Assembly (NCBI GenBank): GCA_937925635.1
Contig: CALALX010000028.1
Coordinates: 1-64,000, forward strand
Source: an uncultured Caulobacter sp.
GTDB lineage: Bacteria > Pseudomonadota > Alphaproteobacteria > Caulobacterales > Caulobacteraceae
DNA length: 64,000 bases
Reading direction: 5' to 3'
Shown here: positions 58,268-64,000 of the stretch, piece by piece
How positions within the stretch are numbered: position 1 is the stretch's first letter
Layout: each line of letters opens with the position of its first letter
Position numbers and translations under genes: made by a program
Notes under the pieces: generated by a model
Database searches by the model: none
What the model saw: only the letters and a program-made list of their open reading frames with translations
Told to the model about the DNA's origin: nothing

Positions 58268-60106
58268 CTAGGCGACGTAGCGGCTGGTCATTTCGCCCTG
58301 CTCGTCGTCGGCGAGCCGGAAGCGGCGGATCATCGAACCCAGCTGCTCGGCCTCTTGGCGCATCGCATGCGAGGCGGCCGTCGATTCCTCGACCATGGCG
58401 GCGTTCTGTTGGGTGATCTGGTCCATGCGGTTGACCGCGATATTGACCTCTTTCAGCCCGTTGGCCTGTTCACGGACCGAAGCGCTGATCTCGGTGATCA
58501 GGCGGGTCACGTCGCCGACGCGGCCGACGATACGCTCAAGCGCCTCGCCCGCTTCGCCGACCAGGGTCGCGCCGCTGTTGATCTGGTTGCTCGACGAGGC
58601 GATGAGGGCCTTGATCTCCTTGGCCGCCTCGGCGGAGCGCTGGGCCAGGGCCCGCACTTCCTGGGCCACGACCGCGAAGCCCTTGCCGGCGTCGCCCGCG
58701 CGCGCCGCCTCGACGCCCGCGTTCAGGGCCAGCAGATTGGTCTGGAAGGCGATCTCGTCGATGACGCCGGTGATCTGGAAGATCTGCTTGGAAGAAGCCT
58801 CGATCTCGCTCATCGCGGCCACGGCGCGGCGAACGACCTCGCCCGACTCGCGGGCCTCGATGCCGGTCTCGCCGACCATCTTGTCCGCCTGGGCCGAGCC
58901 CTCGGCGGTGCGCGACACCGCGTTGGTGATCTCGTTCAGGGTGGTCGCCGTCTGCTGCAGGTTGGCGGCCTGGTTCTCGGTGCGGCGCGACAGATCGTCG
59001 GCGGCCGCGCTGGTCTCGCTGGACGCGGTCTCGATGCCCGAGGCGCGGTGTGAGATGGTGCGCATGATCTCGGCCAGCTGGGTGACCGTGGCGTTGAAGT
59101 CGGCCCGCAGCGTTTCGTAGGCAGGCGCGAACGGCCTATCGAGGCGGCAGGTCAGGTCGCCGGCGGTCAGGCGCTTGAGGCCCTGGGCCAGGCCATCGAC
59201 GACCTCGGCCTGCTCCTTGGCGGAGGCGGCGCGAGCGGCTTCCTGGCCGGCGCGGGCCGCTTCCTGGTCGGCCGCCTGGGCCTGTTCGCGCTCATGCAGC
59301 TCGGCGAGGCGCAGCTGGTTGTCGCGGAAGATGACGAGCGACTTGACGATGGCGCCCAGCTCGTCGGCGCGCTTGATGGCGTCGAGGTTCACCTGATTGT
59401 CGCCGCCGGCCAGGGTCTCGGTGGCAGCGGCGATGCGGATGACCCCCTTGCGGATGGCGATGACCAGGGCGCCGGCGATGGCGGCGACGGAGACGAGGGC
59501 GAGCAGCACCAGCACCGTGGCGATGGCTCCGATGGTCTCCGCCTCCCTGACCGACTTTCCGGCGCGGGCGGCGGTGGCGTCGCTGGTGGCCTTCACGGCC
59601 TTGGCCAGCGTGTTGTTCATATGAACGTAGGATTCCTCGAACGGCACGGTGAACTGGGCCGCGGTCGCCGCGTCGGCGTCGAGCATCCCGATCACCAGGT
59701 CGACGGCGTCCTGATAGCCGCTGAGCTCCTTGGAGAGGGCGGTCAACTGCTTCTTGCTGGTGGGATCGGCGACCTTGGCGACGGTGTCGACTTCCTTGCG
59801 GATGGCCTGAATTTCGGCCGAGAGCTTGGCGGCGCGCTCGGGGATCTTGCCCGTCTCGATGTCGGCCAGCTTTCCGGTGGTCAGCAGATACAGTTCGCCG
59901 TGCGCGGCGGTGATCCGCTGGGAGATCGACGCGAGGCGCAGCGCTTCGGGCAAATCGGCTGAAACGACGTGGGTCAGAACCGACCGCTGGTTCTGGTTCA
60001 TCCACCAGGACCCGGTCGCCACGAGCGCCAGCGCGATGAGGGCCAGAAACGGCGCGAGGCCGATTTTCACGGCCAGCGGCGCGTCATCCAGTCTCGGAAT
60101 ACGCAT
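58268..60106 (-). CDS. methyl-accepting chemotaxis protein
   Basis: A 612-residue transmembrane receptor. The first membrane segment (about 14-32) and the second (about 187-210, IGAIATVLVLLALVSVAAIAGALVIAI) bracket a four-helix-bundle-like periplasmic domain. A HAMP domain follows (IRIAAATETLAGGDNQVNLDAIKRADELGAIVKSL), a second HAMP-like segment lies near RLTAGDLTCRLDRP, and the signalling tip reads IDEIAFQTNLLALNAGVEAARAGDAGKGFAVVAQEVRALAQRSA. Methylation-type Glu/Gln sites are visible in the helices. Ligand unknown; no che genes are nearby. Confidence 0.94.
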   Translation of the reverse strand: MRIPRLDDAPLAVKIGLAPFLALIALALVATGSWWMNQNQRSVLTHVVSADLPEALRLASISQRITAAHGELYLLTTGKLADIETGKIPERAAKLSAEIQAIRKEVDTVAKVADPTSKKQLTALSKELSGYQDAVDLVIGMLDADAATAAQFTVPFEESYVHMNNTLAKAVKATSDATAARAGKSVREAETIGAIATVLVLLALVSVAAIAGALVIAIRKGVIRIAAATETLAGGDNQVNLDAIKRADELGAIVKSLVIFRDNQLRLAELHEREQAQAADQEAARAGQEAARAASAKEQAEVVDGLAQGLKRLTAGDLTCRLDRPFAPAYETLRADFNATVTQLAEIMRTISHRASGIETASSETSAAADDLSRRTENQAANLQQTATTLNEITNAVSRTAEGSAQADKMVGETGIEARESGEVVRRAVAAMSEIEASSKQIFQITGVIDEIAFQTNLLALNAGVEAARAGDAGKGFAVVAQEVRALAQRSAEAAKEIKALIASSSNQINSGATLVGEAGEALERIVGRVGDVTRLITEISASVREQANGLKEVNIAVNRMDQITQQNAAMVEESTAASHAMRQEAEQLGSMIRRFRLADDEQGEMTSRYVA

Positions 60107-60201
60107 CAGAGATTCCTGCCCCGTTCAATACAGTCGCAGGGGACCATTCATCTGATTGGGTAAGCTTGAGGTTAACGACGATTATCCGTCGCCAAAACGT
60201 G

Positions 60202-60229
60202 TCGGGGCGCCTCGGCGGAGGCGCCCCGA
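60202..60229 (-). terminator. terminator-like hairpin after the TonB-C-like gene
   Basis: TCGGGGCGCCT (60202-60212) and AGGCGCCCCGA (60219-60229) form a perfect 11-bp stem with a six-base loop, followed on the minus strand by CACGTTTTGG. It lies about 70 bases after the stop of the small secreted-protein gene. Confidence 0.55.
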
Positions 60230-60300
60230 TATCGTCGCGGGAACCCTGGCCGCGCCTCCAGGAGGGCGGCGCCGGGGATCCGGTGTCAGCGTGTGAACGC

Positions 60301-60606
60301 TTAGGCGCCCGGGAAGCGAACCGGAACGCGGATGGTGCCGGTCTTGCCGGCCATCGGCAGGACTTCAGCCACGCACATGGCGGCCTTTTCGAAGCCCGGC
60401 GACGGCGACTGGCTCTGAACGACCTTGCAGGCCGTCAGCTTGCCATCGGCGGCGGTGCATTCGAGGGTGATGGCGGCGGCCTGACGAGTGTTGGCGTGCT
60501 TGGTGAGGCACGACTCCATCTGGGCCTGCAGGTTGGCGGCCGAAGCCGGACCAGCGAGCGAAGCCGCGGCCAGCAGGCCGGCGGCGATAAATGCGGGATA
60601 TTTCAT
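60301..60606 (-). CDS. small secreted TonB-C-like protein
   Basis: A 101-residue exported protein: signal peptide about 1-23 (ending PASA), then a domain reading AAITLECTAADGKLTACKVVQSQSPSPGFEKAA and GTIRVPVRF. This is the pattern of the TonB C-terminal fold (strand, DGxL, helix with GFxxAA, closing VPVRF), but with no membrane anchor or proline-rich linker. Three to four Cys (SC, EC, AC, MC) could form disulfides. Start ATG 60606, with AAGGGG ten bases upstream. Divergent from nfuA. Confidence 0.65.
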   Translation of the reverse strand: MKYPAFIAAGLLAAASLAGPASAANLQAQMESCLTKHANTRQAAAITLECTAADGKLTACKVVQSQSPSPGFEKAAMCVAEVLPMAGKTGTIRVPVRFPGA

Positions 60607-60790
60607 CCTGAGTTGCCCCTTCTGAGCATTGATAACCAATTTGAGGTTTAGGGGCAGGGTGTTAAGCGCGTCCTTACGCCGTCGGCTTTTTCGACTCTTT
60701 CGCGTGGCGCCGTGCCGGCCCTTGCCGCGCGCGCGCGGCGCGGCCATTTAGAGCCTGTCCGGACGCCAAGCGCGCCCCCGAGAGATCGTC

Positions 60791-61357
60791 ATGTTCATCC
60801 AGACCGAACCCACCCCGAACCCCGAAGTCCTCAAGTTCCTGCCCGGCCGCGAGGTCCTGGCGGATGGCGCGCGGGAGTTCCGCGACGCGGAGGAGGCCGC
60901 CGCCTCGCCGCTGGCCCGCGCCCTGTTCAATCTGGGCGAGGTGACGCGGGTGTTCTTCGGGACGGACTTCCTGACCGTGACCAAGGCGGCGGGAGTCGAC
61001 TGGTCCCACCTCAAGGCGCCCGTGCTGGCCGCGATCATGGACCACTTCACGTCTGGGGCGCCGATCCTGACCGGCGAGGCGGCCGGCGGCCACGACGAGA
61101 CGGTCTACGAGGGCGAGACCGCCCAGATCGTCGAGGAGATCAAGGACCTGCTCGACACCCGCATCCGCCCGGCCGTGGCCCAGGACGGCGGCGACATCGT
61201 CTTCTCGCGCTTCGAGGCCGACACCGGCGTGGTCTATCTGCACATGCGCGGGGCCTGCTCGGGCTGCCCGTCCTCGTCGGCGACCCTCAAGGCCGGCGTC
61301 GAGAACATGCTCAAGCACTACGTTCCGGAAGTGACGCGGGTCGAGCAGACGTTGTAG
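60791..61357 (+). CDS. nfuA: NfuA/NifU-like iron-sulfur scaffold protein
   Basis: A 188-residue Fe-S cluster carrier. The N-terminal domain (residues 1-88, MFIQTEPTPNPEVLKFLPG...) is the eukaryotic/alphaproteobacterial Nfu type; the C-terminal NifU domain (about 110-188) has IRPAVAQDGGDIVF and the cluster-binding Cys156 and Cys159 in GACSGCPSS. It likely passes [4Fe-4S] clusters to targets, candidates here being MoaA and MiaB. Confidence 0.94.
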   Translation: MFIQTEPTPNPEVLKFLPGREVLADGAREFRDAEEAAASPLARALFNLGEVTRVFFGTDFLTVTKAAGVDWSHLKAPVLAAIMDHFTSGAPILTGEAAGGHDETVYEGETAQIVEEIKDLLDTRIRPAVAQDGGDIVFSRFEADTGVVYLHMRGACSGCPSSSATLKAGVENMLKHYVPEVTRVEQTL

Positions 61358-61444
61358 GCGCGCCGCCCGGCAGGAAGCCGGTTGGCCGGAGCCGTCAGGA
61401 AGGCTAGTCACGGAGCGACCGTTCCGTCTGCCCTGGACACGCCC

Positions 61445-62053
61445 ATGACCCCGCGCCTCGTCGCCCTCGCCGCCCCGCTGCTGCTGCTCGCCGCCTGTGG
61501 CGAGGCGCCCGCGCCCGCCACGCCGGCCGCCCCCGCACCGCCGCCGCCGCCACCGCTCACCTCGGCGGGTCCGTTCAAGGTCAGCAACGCCGGCGTCGGC
61601 GTGCTCACGGCCGAGACGAAGTTCTTCATCCCCGACATTCAGAAGGCCTTTCCCGGCTCGACGGCGATGGAGACCTACATCGACGGTCCGGAAGTCATCG
61701 CTGCGCTGACCGTCACCGGCGAGCACGGTCTGAAGATGGATGTCATGTCCGCCAAGGGCAGCAACCGCGTCGGCGCCGTCTTCATCACCGGCGGTCCGGT
61801 CGAAGGCCCCGGCGGCGGCAAGATCAAGGGCAGGATCGCCGATGCCAGCGTCACCGCCGACCAGTGCGAGCGTGGAACCGGTCGTTACGCCGGCAAGCTG
61901 GTCTGCTCGCCGGCCGGCGCCGCGAACGTCAGCTATGTCGTCCGCGGCTCGGCCACGGCCGGAACGATCAGCGAGATCTTTTGGAGCAACGGCGATCCGA
62001 ACGCCGCCGCCCTGGGGCCTCGTCCGATCGAACTTACGGTCAAGAAGGGGTGA
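61445..62053 (+). CDS. putative lipoprotein, possibly DUF1131-like
   Basis: A 202-residue protein with a lipobox LAAC (Cys18) and a Pro/Ala-rich tether (21-37). The core, FKVSNAGVGVLTAETKF, DIQKAFPGSTAME, IAALTVTGEHGLKMDVMS, resembles DUF1131 lipoproteins such as E. coli YfeY (RpoE-regulated); two Cys near the C-terminus (QCERG, LVCSP) could pair. Family assignment is tentative. Its stop overlaps the tsaB start as GTGA, so it may be in the tsaB-rimI-fur transcript. Confidence 0.65.
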   Translation: MTPRLVALAAPLLLLAACGEAPAPATPAAPAPPPPPPLTSAGPFKVSNAGVGVLTAETKFFIPDIQKAFPGSTAMETYIDGPEVIAALTVTGEHGLKMDVMSAKGSNRVGAVFITGGPVEGPGGGKIKGRIADASVTADQCERGTGRYAGKLVCSPAGAANVSYVVRGSATAGTISEIFWSNGDPNAAALGPRPIELTVKKG

Positions 62054-62679
62054 TCCTGGCGCTCGACACCTGCTTGACCGCCTGCTCGGCGGCCGTCGTC
62101 GATGATGGCGGCGTGGTGCTGGCCGCCCGCTCCGAGGCGATGCCGCGCGGCCACCAGGAGCGCCTGGCGCCGCTGGTGCGCGAGCTGGCGTCCGAAGCCG
62201 GCATCGGCTTCAGTGACCTCACCCGCATCGGCGTCACCGTCGGCCCCGGCAGCTTTACCGGCCTGCGCGTCGGGGTCGCCTTCGCCAAGGGCCTGGCCGC
62301 GGCGCTGGGCGTTCCGGCCGTCGGCGTCGGCACGCTGGAGGCCATGGCGCATGACCGCCAGGGCTTCGTGGTCGCCGCCATCGACGCCCGCAGGGGCCAG
62401 ATCTACGTCCAGCTGTTCGGCGACGGCGTCGCCCTGACCGCGCCCGACGCCCTGACGCTCGAGGACGCGGCGGCCCGCATCGCCGAGGTCTATCATGGCG
62501 GCCCCGCGACCTTCGTCGGCTCGGGGGCGCCGATGCTTGACGGCGTCCTGGCCGGCGCGACGATCGTCATCCCGGACGGACCAGACCCGGTCGCTGTCGC
62601 CCGTCTGGCGGCCGCCGCGCCGGCTCGTCCCGTTCGGCCGCTGTACCTGCGCGCGCCGGACGCCAAGCTGCCGATATGA
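62050..62679 (+). CDS. tsaB: tRNA t6A synthesis partner TsaB
   Basis: TsaB partners TsaD and TsaE in making threonylcarbamoyl-adenosine at position 37 of ANN-decoding tRNAs. The 209 residues contain the start ILALDTCLTACSAAVV, the signature GVTVGPGSFTGLRVGVAFAKGLA, and AIDARRGQIYVQLF. The start is GTG at 62050, just after AAGAAGGGG. The end overlaps rimI as ATGA, a conserved alphaproteobacterial order. Confidence 0.93.
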   Translation: MILALDTCLTACSAAVVDDGGVVLAARSEAMPRGHQERLAPLVRELASEAGIGFSDLTRIGVTVGPGSFTGLRVGVAFAKGLAAALGVPAVGVGTLEAMAHDRQGFVVAAIDARRGQIYVQLFGDGVALTAPDALTLEDAAARIAEVYHGGPATFVGSGAPMLDGVLAGATIVIPDGPDPVAVARLAAAAPARPVRPLYLRAPDAKLPI

Positions 62680-63104
62680 GCGTCCTGCGCGCCGCCCGCC
62701 GCGACGAGACCTCGGCGCTGGCCGCCCTGCACGCCGCCGCCTTCGACCCTTCCTGGCCTGTTGCGGAGATCGACGAACTGCTCGCCTCGCCCGGCGCCTT
62801 CGCGCTGATCGTCGAGGACGCGGGCTTCATCCTCTGCCGCGCCATCGCCGGCGAGGCCGAGATCCTGACCCTGGCCGTGACCCCGGCCGCTCGGCGCCGG
62901 GGAACCGGCCGGGCGCTGGTCGAGGCGGCCGCCGGGCTCGCCGAGGGGCTGGAGGCCGACGCGCTGTTCCTGGAAGTGGCGCACGACAATCTGGCGGCGC
63001 TCGCGCTCTATGAATCGGCGGGATTCTCACGCGTGGGCCTGCGCAAGGGCTACTACGCGTCGGGCGCGGACGCGGTCGTGATGCGCCGGGCGCTTAACAC
63101 CTGA
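62676..63104 (+). CDS. rimI: ribosomal-protein-alanine N-acetyltransferase RimI
   Basis: A 142-residue GNAT acetyltransferase, the RimI type that acetylates ribosomal protein S18 in E. coli. The acetyl-CoA loop is TLAVTPAARRRGTGRALVEAA, followed by LFLEVAHDNLAALALYESAGFSRVGLRKGYY, both hallmark RimI blocks. It is coupled to tsaB by ATGA and lies 46 bases before fur. Confidence 0.92.
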   Translation: MSVLRAARRDETSALAALHAAAFDPSWPVAEIDELLASPGAFALIVEDAGFILCRAIAGEAEILTLAVTPAARRRGTGRALVEAAAGLAEGLEADALFLEVAHDNLAALALYESAGFSRVGLRKGYYASGADAVVMRRALNT

Positions 63105-63150
63105 CCGACCAGCGCCTATCTTGCGACGACTCATGACGGAGGATGGGCGG

Positions 63151-63558
63151 TTGGACCGGCTGGAGAAGCTCTGCATCGAAAAGGGCATGCGGATGACCGA
63201 CCAGCGTCGGGTCATCGCGCGCGTTCTGTCCTCGGCCCAGGATCACCCGGACGTCGAGGAGCTGTACCGCCGCGCCCACGCCATCGATCCGCACATCTCG
63301 ATCGCCACCGTCTACCGGACCGTCCGGTTGTTCGAGGAATCCGGCATCATCGAGCGCCACGACTTCCGCGACGGCCGCAGCCGCTATGAAGAGGCGCCCG
63401 ACGTCCACCACGACCACCTTATCGACATGAAGACCGGCAAGGTCGTCGAGTTCGTCGACGAGGAGATCGAGGCCCTGCAGCAGGCCATCGCCCGCAAGCT
63501 CGGCTACCGGCTGGTGGATCACCGGCTTGAGCTCTACGGCGTTCCGATCGAGGAGTGA
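63151..63558 (+). CDS. fur: ferric uptake regulator Fur
   Basis: An iron-responsive repressor of 135 residues. The winged helix has MTDQRRVIARVL, DVEELYRRA and the recognition helix region SIATVYRTVRLFEESG; the metal region has YEEAPDVHHDHLIDMKTGKVVEF. The CxxC zinc pair of E. coli Fur is absent (DMKT), as in other alphaproteobacterial Fur proteins. I prefer the TTG start at 63151 because GGAGGA lies seven bases upstream and MDRLEKLC is the usual first sequence; an ATG at 63133 would add six residues but has no ribosome site. Likely target: the 21-25 kb iron locus. Confidence 0.93.
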   Translation: MDRLEKLCIEKGMRMTDQRRVIARVLSSAQDHPDVEELYRRAHAIDPHISIATVYRTVRLFEESGIIERHDFRDGRSRYEEAPDVHHDHLIDMKTGKVVEFVDEEIEALQQAIARKLGYRLVDHRLELYGVPIEE

Positions 63559-63612
63559 TCGGGAACAGGGGTGTTTCTTGCGAAATGACCCCGCCAACCC
63601 CATAACCCCGGC

Positions 63613-64000
63613 ATGACCGATCCAGGGCCGTCCCGGCGCCTCTACATCAAGACCTACGGCTGTCAGATGAACGTCTACGACAGCGAGCGCATGGCCGATG
63701 TCCTGCGTCCGCTCGGCTATGGCGTTACCGACGATCCGGAGGGCGCGGACCTGGTGGTGCTCAACACCTGCCACATCCGCGAGAAAGCCACCGAGAAGGT
63801 CTATTCCGAGCTCGGCCAGATCAAGCTGATGAAGTCGCGAAAGGCCGAGACCGGCGGCGCGATGACGATCGCCGTGGCCGGCTGCGTGGCCCAGGCCGAG
63901 GGCGAGGAGATCATGCGCCGACAGCCGGCCGTCGACCTGGTCGTCGGCCCGCAGGCCTATCATCAGTTGCCGGAACTGATCGCCCGCGCCCATCGGGCGA
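63613..64000 (+). CDS. miaB: tRNA methylthiotransferase MiaB (N-terminal part, cut by window edge)
   Basis: The first 129 residues of MiaB, which adds a methylthio group to i6A at tRNA position 37. The N-terminal MTTase domain is visible: YIKTYGCQMN (Cys17), LVVLNTCHIREKA (Cys53) and IAVAGCVAQAEGEEI (Cys91), the three cysteines of the auxiliary [4Fe-4S] cluster. The radical-SAM and TRAM domains lie beyond the window. It starts 54 bases after fur in the conserved tsaB-rimI-fur-miaB order. Confidence 0.94.
   Translation, partial: MTDPGPSRRLYIKTYGCQMNVYDSERMADVLRPLGYGVTDDPEGADLVVLNTCHIREKATEKVYSELGQIKLMKSRKAETGGAMTIAVAGCVAQAEGEEIMRRQPAVDLVVGPQAYHQLPELIARAHRA

Noticed and set aside
60161..60175. 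Possible CtrA site (TTAA-N7-CTTA on the minus strand) before the chemotaxis receptor
   Set aside because: Only one half-site fits TTAA; the match is too weak to report.

Overview
This 64 kb, GC-rich chromosomal window reads as an alphaproteobacterium of the Caulobacteraceae (Caulobacter/Phenylobacterium type). The basis is inference from gene content and order: rpsT-dnaA, dnaK-dnaJ, mutM divergent from ubiE-ubiB, mutS-glnD-murJ-trpS, tsaB-rimI-fur-miaB, a Caulobacter-like DnaA, a Fur without the CxxC pair, and CcrM-type GANTC sites in front of dnaA. I see no rRNA, tRNA, CRISPR array, intact insertion sequence or prophage.

Layout. 0-4.3 kb: a membrane-protein fragment, alanine dehydrogenase, and a three-gene minus-strand operon (class III aminotransferase-like, aldo/keto reductase-like, SpsF-type cytidylyltransferase) in which two of the enzymes have lost catalytic residues. 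4.4-16.5 kb: a molybdoenzyme district, with XdhC, the moaA-D-E-B-C operon, a MocA-like nucleotidyltransferase, a two-subunit IorAB-type molybdenum hydroxylase, a secreted cytochrome c, a truncated siroheme-synthase-like gene and a lone ModB. A coupled set of host-attachment (baeRF-like) protein, beta-CASP RNase-like protein and ElaB/DUF883-like protein sits inside it. 16.6-25.2 kb: an MHS transporter with a large extra domain, a hybrid histidine kinase, and an iron-uptake locus (PiuC, TonB receptor, PepSY protein) with a candidate Fur box. 25.3-30.9 kb: TrmO, two CoA-transferase-type enzymes, PurC, Dut and CoaBC. 31-37.5 kb: a lipoprotein, UbiB, UbiE, MutM, a TraB/GumN protein, enoyl-CoA hydratase and S20.

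37.5-47.6 kb: dnaA with a long leader, dienelactone hydrolase, AlkB, an M1 aminopeptidase, and dnaK/dnaJ with a sigma-32-like promoter. 47.6-60.1 kb: a CYP153-type P450 coupled to a globin, trpS, murJ, glnD, mutS and a chemotaxis receptor. 60.3-64 kb: a secreted TonB-C-like protein, NfuA, a lipoprotein, TsaB, RimI, Fur and the start of MiaB.

Genes are tightly packed. Many neighbours overlap by ATGA or GTGA, and three convergent pairs share one CTAG that provides both stop codons. Intergenic gaps are often filled by dispersed palindromic elements of at least four types; one of them, between modB and the MHS gene, is bracketed by CTAG and supplies both flanking stops. The best candidates for something new are the pseudo-enzyme operon, the baeRF plus beta-CASP pair, the P450-globin pair and the CTAG-bracketed element.
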